Position numbers and translations under genes: made by a program. This document shows, in pieces, positions 55,291 through 63,924 of a stretch of DNA of 64,000 nucleotides. The stretch lies in contig CALXNA010000005.1 in the NCBI GenBank assembly GCA_944389615.1, positions 47,671 through 111,670 of the forward strand. The letters run 5' to 3'. How positions within the stretch are numbered: the stretch's first letter is position 1; every line of letters begins with the position of its first letter. This DNA is from an uncultured Anaerobiospirillum sp. (lineage in GTDB: Bacteria; Pseudomonadota; Gammaproteobacteria; Enterobacterales; Succinivibrionaceae). The notes under the pieces were generated by a model that had not been told where the DNA came from, made no database searches, and saw only the letters and a program-made list of their open reading frames with translations.

Positions 55291-58200
55291 TTATTTCCTC
55301 AGGTTGATGTTGACGTTAACACTGCTCGCAGCTGCGCCCCACAAACTGCTCTGGCGCCGCTCCGGCAGCTGTGGCGTCGGCAAGCCTAGGCCCGCGCCGC
55401 GCTCCGGCTTCGCACTCTGCCCCTCTGCCCCCTTCTTCACGACCGTCTTAGTGGCCGCCTTCTTGGCCGGGGCTGCCTTGCTCGAGGCCTTAGCAGCGGT
55501 CTTGGCCTTGGCCGCAGATTTGGCCTTGATCGTGGCCTTCTTGGCCTGGGCAGCCGCCGACTCCGGCACGGGTTGCAGCTTCAGAGCTGGTTGCGGCCCG
55601 GCTACTAAGACTGGGGCAGGGCCCTGCTCGGGGTGCATCTGGTAGTAGAGGTTGACTAAGTGCTGGTACTCAGGCAGACGCACGCCGCTCTTGGCCACGA
55701 TCGGCAAGTCGGCGGCGGCGCCGGTGCTAAAGGCACCATGCTCGAGATCGGCTTGGGCATAGACCATGCGGCTGATGCCGAGGCGGCAGGCCAGCTGCAC
55801 GCAGTGCAGATTCGGCTCGGAGGTGGTGTACAAGGTCGCGCCCTTGCGCTGCTTGTCATCACAGTTAAAGCAGAGGTTGAGCACGCACTCATAGCGCTCG
55901 TTGAGGCGCTCATCTTGGCACGAGCTGATCGGCGGGTCTTGGAAGTGATCGGCGTCGATCTCCTCACAGCCACTTTCTAGGGCTGAGATGCAGCTTGCGC
56001 CGGTCGGATAGGCTTTGCGATCTAAGCAGCGCGCGGCGGCGCCCAGCACCACCTGCATGCCATACAAATCGCACTCCTCCCAAAGCTGGGAGCGCTCCTC
56101 TTCGGTGTAGTCATGACCATCACTACGTGGCAGCGGCCAGATAAAGCTGCTGTAGAACGGGTTGAGCCCGTAGCGGCGGTAGATGTCAAACTTAGAGTAC
56201 AGGCGGAAGGTGGCGTTATAGCGCGCAGTCAGCGCCTGATGCAACAGCTTCTTAGGCTGGCATAAGACCTCGCTGTGCATGCACTGCCAAAGCAGCGAAT
56301 GCTCAGGTCCGCCAAAGAGCAAGATCGGCAACGAACCAAAGCACTCCCATTTGTCCGGCTGCCAGCACAACTGCTCTAAGGTCGGAGTCCAGCTCTTACC
56401 ATCCCAATCCAGCGCCTCTTGCGGATGGTGCCACATGAAGTGCTGAGCCATCGGATCGGCGTTATACAGCCACAGCTCATCGTAGGCCCATTGCTGCAGC
56501 TCCTGCTGCTTGGAGCCTTGCGTGAGCTTGCTTAAATTCTTCACCGGGAACGGACGGCTAAAGAGGCACTCTTGGGCGTAAATCATGGCCGCCGGTGACA
56601 TGCCAAAGGAGCAGTACAAGTGGTAGAGGTGGGCAAAAAAGTTGGCGTTGACCTCACTGCGCAGCGCAATGGAGCCAAAGACCAAGATCCCCTCGGAGTT
56701 GGCGTCACTGGCCTCGCCCATCAGCCATGCCCAGTCTAAAGGCGCGACCAAGTGGGTAAAGCCCCAGAACTTGTAGGCTTCAAGGACGGTTTGCGGGGTA
56801 CGCAGCAGCGGCGCAAAGGGATCGGGCACTTCGTGCAGGTCGCTCAGCAACACCACCTTTTGTCCCGGCGCATCAGCTTCACTCGGGGCAATCAGCTCAA
56901 GATTGAGCGAAGTCCACTTTTCCCATGGCTGGATCTTGCGGTTGCGTAGGAAGTTGAGCAGAGCTTGGTCATTGACCCCCCACTTCACTTCCCCGGTATC
57001 ACTATCGATATGCTTAAAGGTGATCCCCGGGCCACCCGCCGCGCCAAATTGCATACCTCCGGCAATAGTGCCATCTGAAAGCAGCGGCGTGACCTCTTCA
57101 CCGGCGCTCCAGCGGTGATACTTGGCGCTCAACTCATCATATTGCGCTTGCGTAATGCCGCATAAGTTCAGCATCGCATTGAGCGGCGGCATGCGATAGG
57201 CGATGGTGCACGGGCCATCTTTGATCAGCAGGCGATACAAGGTACGCCCATCCTTGCTGGCCATCACCTTGCCCATGCACGGGGCCAAAAAGGACAGCGG
57301 TGGCAGGTCTTGCTCCGTGATCCGGCGCTCCTCCACCGCTTGATCCGCACGGCGCTCCTCGAGCGCCTGCGCCCAATCAAGCAGCACCTCATTGTGCGCA
57401 TCGCGTGCCGCCAGCTCCTGTGGGCTGAGCGCCAATGGGCTATCCGGATGCTCGACTACGAACTGATCGGCCACCGACTGCACAAAATTAGTTACCACGC
57501 CAAGGGCGGGGGCCACCACGTGCTGAGCTGACGGATCATCCTGAGCCGCTCCGGGCGCGGCAGCGTCCGCGGACGCCGAGCCTTCAGCGTCGGCTTCCGC
57601 GCGCAGCTCTTGATTTTGGCGCAGAATTTCCTGCGCTTCCTTGTCCGCTGCCTGCTTGAGGCGGTCATACAGGGCCGGATCTTGTTGGGCCACCTGCGCC
57701 TCAATCTGCTCAAACACAGTTAAGAACATGTTGCCAAAGCACGACATGACGTTTTGAAACTTATCATCAGTCTCTACCTCTTCGGCCTCTTGGGCACTGA
57801 GGGCGCCTTGTTCCACCAATTGTTTGCGGCGCTCCAGCTCCAGCGCTTCTGGACTAGAGTCAAATGAGGACAAGTTACTAGCCATAACTTGACGCATCGC
57901 CATCAAGCTTTGGATCTTCGCCTCATCGAGCTTACCATCATCCGTGCTGAGCCAAGAAAGGGGATTCTTGTTAAGCTTGGCCATGTCGTACTTTGCCGCC
58001 TCCGCAATTTTGCGCACTGCGTCTGACGAAAGATCGTCCTCAGCGGATGCACCGTCAGCGGCCGCAGTATCAGACTGCTTAACCCGACTATAGCGCTGGG
58101 TACGGGAGTAGCGCTCCAGCATCAGCTGGTAGGACTGTGCGCCTTGGCCGCAGCTGACCTCAAGCTGTTCTTGCGCTGCATCCACGGCTTGGATGCTAAA

Positions 58201-59805
58201 GGCGCCGAGCTCAGGGTCGGCTTGGATATAGACAAAGCGGGTGATGCCCAGCTCTTGGGCCTTGCGCACACACTCAACCCCCGGCTCGGTGGTGGCGTAT
58301 AAGCACGCCCCCTGCAACCTGCCCTGATCGGAAGCTTCACCTTGCGCCGAGGCCAGCGCACTCAGATAGCACTCTTGAGTGCGCGGATCGCCGAGCGCGA
58401 GGTATGCTGCGTCGCACAAGCTTGAGCACAATGAGGTATGCTCCGGCAAGGAGACCTCGCCCAACCCTCGTTCAGGAGCGGAAAAGACGGTCGCACTGAG
58501 CGGGAGTCGGCCCTGCTCTACATCGAGGGCGGCCACCTCTAAGATGCTATTGACACCGGCCCAATCACGGTCAGCCCATAACTGAGCCTTGACCTCAGGT
58601 GAGTACGCACAGTCGGCGCGCCGCGGGAGCGGAGACAGCGCGTTATGGTAAAAAGGATTGATGTCATAGCGCTGCTGATTCTCATCAGGATACAACTCAT
58701 CAATCTGTGGCAGCAAACTGAGTTTGAGCGCAAGCTTGTTGACCCCCAACAGCTCGCTGTGCTTGAACTGCCAGAACAAGGAGTGCTCGGGCCCCCCGAA
58801 GGCTTGTACCAGCACCTCACCCCACTCGTCCCAACGCTCTTGCTGCCAGATCGCTTGCTCTAACTGCTTAGTCCAAGTGCAGTCGTCATCTAAGTCCAAG
58901 ATCTCTTGCAGGTGGTAACGACAATAATCTTGCACCATGTGCTCAAGGCAGCCATACCACAGGTTAGCACTAGCCCAGCTTTGCATATGCTTGCGCTTGT
59001 TCTGCGGCTTAAAAGCCGGGCAAAGCGCTTCCTTGGCATAAACCAAGGCCTCTGCGCAGCCCCCGAAGATCAAATAGATCTGCATCAGATGCACGGCCAT
59101 AGGCAACGGGAGGTTGAGGTTAAGGCTCAACTGCTGGGCTGCGCTCGCTTCCAGCTCGCAATTGCCCAGATCCAGCGCCCACACCTCCCAAGCTACGGGC
59201 TCCACCAAGGGGGTAAAGAGCGCACACTTGGTACTTTCGTGCTCATCGCACGCGCTGCGCACCAGCGGCGCGCAGGGATCGGCTACCTCTTCTAAATCAC
59301 TTGCCACCAACAAGGAGCTTTCAGGGGCTAAGTTTTGGTTGCGCTGCAGGGCCTCGGAGTTCTCATAGATATAGGCAAAATCAACCGGCCACTGCTCCCA
59401 TGCACGCACCTTACGGGCGGTCAAGGCGCGCACTAACACCTGATCATCTACGACTAATTCTTGCCGCGCCCCAGCCCCGCGCGCGCCCCGGCGCATGCGG
59501 CCTACGGGCTTGCGCTGCAGACAGGAAGGATAGCCCATCGCGCCATCTTGGCAGCCTCCGGCCACGGTGCCATCTGCAAGCAGCGGCGTCTCCGCTCTAT
59601 CACCTGACTGCCACTTAGCATAACGCGCGCGCAGCTCCTCGTATTGCTGCGCCGTCACGCCGCACAGCTCTAAGACTTCATGGAGCGGCGGCAAACGATA
59701 AGCAATCGTAGCATCCTTGACGGTGCCGATGATGCGATAAAACGTGCTGTGATCCTTGTTGACAACCACGCGTCCCAGCCGCGGAGCCACAAATGAAACA
59801 GCCAT
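55291..59805 (-). CDS. Tandem-duplicated NADAR-like/pseudo-deaminase protein (1504 aa), paralogue of the adjacent TadA fusion
   Basis: The protein holds two copies of one architecture (about 1-570 and 855-1405) joined by an acidic helical linker. It ends in a Lys/Ala-rich tail (AKSAAKAKTAAKASSKAA). Each copy starts like the neighbouring TadA fusion (FVAPRLGRVVVNKD / FLAPCMGKVMASKD, then IAYRLPPL, CGVTAQQYEEL, RYAKWQSG). Each then has a NADAR-like stretch (QFKHSELLGVNKLALKLSLL), then a TadA-like segment. In that segment the zinc/catalytic HAE is absent and PCxxC has become EPGVEC or EPNLHC, while flanking TadA sequence (LYATTEP, GITRFVYIQADPELGAF) is kept. It should be unable to deaminate. It lies between tadA and dgkA in one apparent operon. 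GGGGAGTTG precedes the ATG. NADAR assignment is tentative. Confidence 0.75.
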   Translation of the reverse strand: MAVSFVAPRLGRVVVNKDHSTFYRIIGTVKDATIAYRLPPLHEVLELCGVTAQQYEELRARYAKWQSGDRAETPLLADGTVAGGCQDGAMGYPSCLQRKPVGRMRRGARGAGARQELVVDDQVLVRALTARKVRAWEQWPVDFAYIYENSEALQRNQNLAPESSLLVASDLEEVADPCAPLVRSACDEHESTKCALFTPLVEPVAWEVWALDLGNCELEASAAQQLSLNLNLPLPMAVHLMQIYLIFGGCAEALVYAKEALCPAFKPQNKRKHMQSWASANLWYGCLEHMVQDYCRYHLQEILDLDDDCTWTKQLEQAIWQQERWDEWGEVLVQAFGGPEHSLFWQFKHSELLGVNKLALKLSLLPQIDELYPDENQQRYDINPFYHNALSPLPRRADCAYSPEVKAQLWADRDWAGVNSILEVAALDVEQGRLPLSATVFSAPERGLGEVSLPEHTSLCSSLCDAAYLALGDPRTQECYLSALASAQGEASDQGRLQGACLYATTEPGVECVRKAQELGITRFVYIQADPELGAFSIQAVDAAQEQLEVSCGQGAQSYQLMLERYSRTQRYSRVKQSDTAAADGASAEDDLSSDAVRKIAEAAKYDMAKLNKNPLSWLSTDDGKLDEAKIQSLMAMRQVMASNLSSFDSSPEALELERRKQLVEQGALSAQEAEEVETDDKFQNVMSCFGNMFLTVFEQIEAQVAQQDPALYDRLKQAADKEAQEILRQNQELRAEADAEGSASADAAAPGAAQDDPSAQHVVAPALGVVTNFVQSVADQFVVEHPDSPLALSPQELAARDAHNEVLLDWAQALEERRADQAVEERRITEQDLPPLSFLAPCMGKVMASKDGRTLYRLLIKDGPCTIAYRMPPLNAMLNLCGITQAQYDELSAKYHRWSAGEEVTPLLSDGTIAGGMQFGAAGGPGITFKHIDSDTGEVKWGVNDQALLNFLRNRKIQPWEKWTSLNLELIAPSEADAPGQKVVLLSDLHEVPDPFAPLLRTPQTVLEAYKFWGFTHLVAPLDWAWLMGEASDANSEGILVFGSIALRSEVNANFFAHLYHLYCSFGMSPAAMIYAQECLFSRPFPVKNLSKLTQGSKQQELQQWAYDELWLYNADPMAQHFMWHHPQEALDWDGKSWTPTLEQLCWQPDKWECFGSLPILLFGGPEHSLLWQCMHSEVLCQPKKLLHQALTARYNATFRLYSKFDIYRRYGLNPFYSSFIWPLPRSDGHDYTEEERSQLWEECDLYGMQVVLGAAARCLDRKAYPTGASCISALESGCEEIDADHFQDPPISSCQDERLNERYECVLNLCFNCDDKQRKGATLYTTSEPNLHCVQLACRLGISRMVYAQADLEHGAFSTGAAADLPIVAKSGVRLPEYQHLVNLYYQMHPEQGPAPVLVAGPQPALKLQPVPESAAAQAKKATIKAKSAAKAKTAAKASSKAAPAKKAATKTVVKKGAEGQSAKPERGAGLGLPTPQLPERRQSSLWGAAASSVNVNINLRK

Positions 59806-59936
59806 AGCTCAACTCCCCTTCCCAATTCCGGTTGCGCCGCAGCGCTGTGTTCACAAAGCTATATCATACCTGAGTCGGCAGCATTCTAAGTGCTAGCGCC
59901 GCCTCAACGCCAGCAACTCAAGCGCCGCTCTGCGCC

Positions 59937-60137
59937 GCGCCGGGCCGCTCATCCTTGCCTACCGCGCCGTGACGCTCCGGCTTACCTGCCGCGCCGGGCC
60001 GCTCATCCTTGCCTACCGCGCCGTGACGCTCCGGCTTACCTGCCGCGCCGTGACGCTCCGGCTTACCTGCCGCGCCGGGCCGCTCCGGCTTACCTGCCGC
60101 GCCGTGACGCTCCGGCTTACCTGCCGCGCCGGGCCGC
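59937..60137. repeat. Tandem 27-bp repeat between tadA and the 1504-aa gene (7 full copies and a partial)
   Basis: Units start at 59937, 59964, 59991, 60018, 60045, 60072, 60099 and 60126. Two variants alternate (GCGCCGTGACGCTCC and GCGCCGGGCCGCTCC or CTCATCC). The last unit overlaps the end of tadA. Period 27 keeps an open frame encoding a 9-residue repeat (AAGKPERHG) on the minus strand in a frame other than tadA; without a start or ribosome site I do not call it a gene. Confidence 0.9.
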
Positions 60138-61556
60138 AAAGAAGCGCTGCAGCAACTGCGCGCATTCGGCCGCTCGCAGGCCCCCCTCCACCTGCAGCTG
60201 ATGATTGTGGCGCGGGTCGCCCACCAAATTAAAGATCGAGCCGCAGGCTCCGGTGCGTGGATCGGCCGCGCCATAGACGATGCGTCCGACGCGCGCATGG
60301 ATGGCGGCCATGGCGCACATGCAGCACGGCTCTAAGGTCACATAGAGGGTGGTACCGGTCAGCCGATAGTTCTGCACTAAGGCCCCGGCCGCCCGCAGCG
60401 CTAAAACCTCGGCATGGGCCGAAGGGTCATGCTGGGCAATCACGCCATTGCAGGTGGCCGCAAGCACGCGCGTGCCCGCCACCAGCACCGCCCCGACCGG
60501 CACTTCCCCCGCCTCAAAGGCCAACACCGCTTGCTCAAGCGCAAGGCCCATAAAGTGATGATCAAGCGCCGCCTGCTCCTCAGCGCTGGGCCCCGTCGTG
60601 CGCGGCAGCGGCAGCACTAAGTCACTTGAGCGCGGGTCGATGCCATAGGCCTCAAGGGTGCCGCGGCTCACCCAGCGTCCGCAGAGGCGCGCAACCCACT
60701 GATCGTGCTGCGCCTGCACCTCAGCTAAGCGCGGGGCGAAGAGTGCGCTGTGTTTTAAGGCCGTCAGCACGCAATAGCGCCCCCACGCCGCTTCCATGAC
60801 CGCGCCCCATGCCGCAAGGCGCTCGGGCCACTGCTCAGACGGGCAGCGCGCCACCCGCTGATAGCAACTGGCCCACAGCTGGGCCCGTAGCTTCGCCCCT
60901 TGCGTTGCGGCCTCGTCCCAAGAGAGCAGAGGCCCGGCATAGAGCAGTTCTTGGGCATACTTAAGGCATTCCTTGACCCCACCAAAGAGGCACCACACAT
61001 GGAGCAGATGCGTAAGCAACACCTGAGGCAGCTCCCCTTGGGCTAAAGCGCCGTCGGCCAAGGCCGCCAAGTCTAAGGGCGCCACGATGCGTGAGAGCTC
61101 ACGACTTTTGATGCGCTCCCAGCGATTGTAGGCGGTATGCAAGAGCGGCGCAGCGGGGTCAGCTACCTCCATACACTCCGCTAAGACTAGAGCCTCAGGC
61201 TGATCAGCCGGGCGCTTACGATAGAGGCGCACGAGGCGCCATGGCCCCAGCCGCCGCCACGGGCTCTCCTGTGTCAACGCCGCCCAGAGCGCCGCATCGG
61301 AGCTCACATCTAAAGCTACGGGCCGATACTCGAGCTCCGGGCACGGCATCGCGGCGGCGCCTGAGCACCAGCGCTCATAGCGCGTACATGCCTCCTGATA
61401 GAGCTCGGAGCTGATGCCGACCAGCGCTCTTAGTTCAACGTCTGAGGGTAAGGGATAGGCTAAGCTATAGTCCGCGCGCTGCGCGATGATGCGATAGCGC
61501 TGTTGCCCGCACTGTAACACCGGCCCTAAGACCGGCCGAACCAAGGACACCGCCAT
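60117..61556 (-). CDS. tadA: tRNA adenosine(34) deaminase TadA with a 330-residue N-terminal extension (479 aa)
   Basis: Residues about 330-479 are complete TadA: MGLALEQAVLAFEAGEVPVGAVLV, catalytic His381-Ala-Glu383, PCCMC with zinc ligands Cys411 and Cys414, and RVGRIVYGAADPRTGACGS. It makes inosine at position 34 of tRNA-Arg(ACG) and is normally about 150-170 aa. Residues 1-330 are extra. An opening module (VRPVLGPVLQCGQQRYRIIA, then LPSDVELRALVGIS) is followed by a region with weak NADAR resemblance (GGVKECLKYAQELLYAG, then VMEAAWGRYCVLTALKHSAL). The same layout occurs twice in the next gene. GAGGAAGAGGAAAAG precedes the ATG at 61556. It looks like the only TadA here, so the fusion is probably functional. 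Confidence 0.85.
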   Translation of the reverse strand: MAVSLVRPVLGPVLQCGQQRYRIIAQRADYSLAYPLPSDVELRALVGISSELYQEACTRYERWCSGAAAMPCPELEYRPVALDVSSDAALWAALTQESPWRRLGPWRLVRLYRKRPADQPEALVLAECMEVADPAAPLLHTAYNRWERIKSRELSRIVAPLDLAALADGALAQGELPQVLLTHLLHVWCLFGGVKECLKYAQELLYAGPLLSWDEAATQGAKLRAQLWASCYQRVARCPSEQWPERLAAWGAVMEAAWGRYCVLTALKHSALFAPRLAEVQAQHDQWVARLCGRWVSRGTLEAYGIDPRSSDLVLPLPRTTGPSAEEQAALDHHFMGLALEQAVLAFEAGEVPVGAVLVAGTRVLAATCNGVIAQHDPSAHAEVLALRAAGALVQNYRLTGTTLYVTLEPCCMCAMAAIHARVGRIVYGAADPRTGACGSIFNLVGDPRHNHQLQVEGGLRAAECAQLLQRFFAARRGR

Positions 61557-61604
61557 GACTTTTCCTCTTCCTCACTGCGTGCCCTCAGTATAGCCGAGCC
61601 CCCT

Positions 61605-61654
61605 GAAAACGACCAAGCCCCACGGGCTCCACCGAACGGTGGCACGCGTGGGGC
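61605..61654 (-). terminator. Terminator after argD
   Basis: GCCCCACG (61617-61624) pairs with CGTGGGGC (61647-61654) and inside it CCACCG with CGGTGG around AA. On the minus strand TTGGTCGTTTTC follows. It separates argD from tadA. Confidence 0.65.
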
Positions 61655-61693
61655 GGGTAACGCGCAGTTATGCGCGCTTAAAGCGCGTACGCG

Positions 61694-62920
61694 CTATTGC
61701 GCGGTGAAAGCTTGCAGCGCTTGGTCAAGCAAGGTCATGGCCTCAGTGACCACGCTCGCGGTGATTATGAGCGGTGGCGTGAGGCGCAGGACGTTAGGCC
61801 CGGCCACTAAGACGAGCAGACCGTGCTCGGTGCACAGCTGCTGCAGCTTACCTGATTGGTCGTGGAATGGCTCGCTGAGCTCTGCGCCAATTAAGAGGCC
61901 CTTGCCGCGCAGCTCCTTAAAGCAGTGGTACTTGTCGTTTAAGGCCGTGAGCTGGTCACGGATGAGCTGCCCCATAGCGCTGACGTGCGTAAGGAAGTCT
62001 GGGGCGCTGACCGTATGCAGCACCACCGAGCCGACGGCGCAGGCCAATGGGTTGCCGCCGAAGGTCGAGCCATGGGTACCGGGCTTGAAATGTGCGGCAA
62101 TCTCGTCGGTGGTGAGGATGGCACCGATCGGGATGCCTGCAGCCAAGCCCTTAGCCGAGGAGAGGATGTCCGGGCGTACGCCCTTGCCCCCGTTTAAGTC
62201 CTTAAACTGCTCGAAGGCATAGAAGCTACCAGTACGGCCGACACCGGTTTGCACCTCATCGAAGATAAGCAGCGCGTGGAACTTATCGCACAGCGCCCGC
62301 ACCTGAACCAAGAACTCCGGATCGACCGGCAAGATGCCGCCTTCGCCTTGGATCGGCTCTAAAATCACGGCGCAGGTCTTATCGCTGATGGTACGCTCTA
62401 AGGCCGCACAGTCGTTAAACGGCAGGTGGGTGATGCCGCTTGGGGTCGGGCCAAAGCCGGTTGAGTACTTGGCCTGACCGCCGACGCTGACCGAGAACAA
62501 GGTACGGCCATGGAAGGAGTGGCTAAAGGAGATGATCTCATCCTTCTCCGCACCAAAATTGTCGTAAGCGACGCGGCGGGCGAGCTTTAAGGCCGCCTCG
62601 TTAGCCTCAGCACCGGAGTTGGTGAAGAAGACCTTATCAAAGCCGGTGAGTGAGGTTAACTCTTGGGCCAAAGTCAGGGTCTTGTCGTTGACAAAGATGT
62701 TGCTGACATGAATCAAGCGCTGAGCCTGCGCGCTGATGGTCTTAACCACCTCCGGGTGGTTGTGGCCTAAGCAATTGACTGCGATGCCCGCCGACAAGTC
62801 AACATAGCGCTTGCCCTCGGTGTCATAGAGGTAGCAGCCCTCACCGCGCTCGAGCACCATGTTCTGCGGAACATAGCATGGAATCATGACCTGATCGAAG
62901 GTCTGTCTGGAAACCGTCAT
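61694..62920 (-). CDS. argD: Acetylornithine aminotransferase (408 aa)
   Basis: Class III PLP aminotransferase: NCLGHNHPEVV, FFTNSGAEANEAALKLAR, SFHGRTLFSVSVGGQ, IFDEVQTGVGRTG (Asp221) and the PLP lysine Lys257 in LSSAKGLAAG, with THGSTFGGNPLACAV later. It matches ArgD/AstC and can act on N-acetylornithine and often N-succinyl-diaminopimelate. It follows the N-acetylglutamate synthase gene by 12 bases, which supports the biosynthetic (ArgD) reading. GGGGGAGGATG precedes the ATG. Confidence 0.9.
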   Translation of the reverse strand: MTVSRQTFDQVMIPCYVPQNMVLERGEGCYLYDTEGKRYVDLSAGIAVNCLGHNHPEVVKTISAQAQRLIHVSNIFVNDKTLTLAQELTSLTGFDKVFFTNSGAEANEAALKLARRVAYDNFGAEKDEIISFSHSFHGRTLFSVSVGGQAKYSTGFGPTPSGITHLPFNDCAALERTISDKTCAVILEPIQGEGGILPVDPEFLVQVRALCDKFHALLIFDEVQTGVGRTGSFYAFEQFKDLNGGKGVRPDILSSAKGLAAGIPIGAILTTDEIAAHFKPGTHGSTFGGNPLACAVGSVVLHTVSAPDFLTHVSAMGQLIRDQLTALNDKYHCFKELRGKGLLIGAELSEPFHDQSGKLQQLCTEHGLLVLVAGPNVLRLTPPLIITASVVTEAMTLLDQALQAFTAQ

Positions 62921-62932
62921 AACATCCTCCCC

Positions 62933-63769
62933 CTAGACCGACTTGACCGCAATGGTGCCCGGCTGCGCCTCGCCCGCTGGCGCCGCAGGCTGTCCACCCG
63001 TTGGCGCTGTGCCCTCAGGCGCGCCTAACTGGGCGCCAAGTTGCGTGCCCAGCGGCCCGACGCGGCCGAGCTGTGCCACGTGGCGCGCCATCAGCGAACG
63101 CTCCGGGCTGAAGTTGTACTCATAGGCCACTTCGTCGCAGCGCTCGCGCTTAGGGCAATTATCGCAGTCCTTGCGGATCTTCTCCGGCAGCGCCTCGATC
63201 GTGGTCTGAGTGAAGCCGACCTTGGCAAAGAACTGCGGATTGCGCGTGAGCACGAAGACCTTTTTGATCTCATAGCTCTCGGCCTTGTAAAGCAGATACT
63301 CGACAATGGCGCGGCCTTGGCCTTGGCGCTGCACCATTGGGTTGACACCGAGGCTGCGGATTTCGGCCAAGCCCGTGTCGTAGACGTAGAGACAGGCGCA
63401 GCCCATGACTTGGCCGTTCTTGGCACAGACGGCAAAGGACTGGATGTTGCGGATCAGATCTTCGCGCGGGCGCGGCAGGTTCTCGCCCTGCTGGGCCCAA
63501 TAGCGCACCATATTGTCGAGGCTGTCGATGTCCGACAGGCGCGCTTGGCGCACAATAAACTGGTCGTTGTTGTGCTCGTTTAAGATCTCTTGCACCTGAG
63601 CTAAGGCGGTGGCCACCTTATTGAGCTCAGCATTGGGCAAGGCCTTGTGATGGTGGAGTTTGAGCGCCTGATGATAGAGATCATCGAGGCTGACTCCGCG
63701 TAAATCAGGGTTAAACTCAGGAAGTGAGGCCTGAGCTTGGCTAGGATCAGGTTGAACCGAGTTGTCCAT
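62933..63769 (-). CDS. Short-form N-acetylglutamate synthase-like GNAT acetyltransferase (278 aa)
   Basis: Residues about 70-220 are a GNAT domain: IVRQARLSDIDSLDNMV, MGCACLYVYDTGLAEIRSLGVNP, and acetyl-CoA loop RQGQGRAIVEYLL. FVLTRNPQFFAKVGF and the Cys cluster CDNCPKRERCDE are typical of stand-alone (kinase-domain-free) N-acetylglutamate synthases. It would make N-acetylglutamate, the first step of arginine synthesis, next to argD. An N-terminal helix region (about 1-65) and a Gly/Pro/Ala-rich tail (APEGTAPTGGQPAAPAGEAQ) are extra. Start choice is uncertain: the ATG at 63769 lacks a clear ribosome site and the frame is open to 63850. Confidence 0.75.
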   Translation of the reverse strand: MDNSVQPDPSQAQASLPEFNPDLRGVSLDDLYHQALKLHHHKALPNAELNKVATALAQVQEILNEHNNDQFIVRQARLSDIDSLDNMVRYWAQQGENLPRPREDLIRNIQSFAVCAKNGQVMGCACLYVYDTGLAEIRSLGVNPMVQRQGQGRAIVEYLLYKAESYEIKKVFVLTRNPQFFAKVGFTQTTIEALPEKIRKDCDNCPKRERCDEVAYEYNFSPERSLMARHVAQLGRVGPLGTQLGAQLGAPEGTAPTGGQPAAPAGEAQPGTIAVKSV

Positions 63770-63924
63770 AGTTGTGTACAAGCTGTTGTGCCCACAAAGC
63801 AGGCACCAAGAAAACCACCCCCACCTTTCCCCAACGCGGCGACCTTGCAAGGCGCCCGTACTTACTTAGGGAGGTGAGACCGACGTTGCGTGCTAAGCGC
63901 GAAGCGCCTTCACCACTGCCGTGC

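Noticed and set aside
59918..60298. 126-codon frame encoding a 9-residue repeat
   Set aside because: It overlaps tadA in another frame and consists mainly of the 27-bp repeat; no ribosome site.
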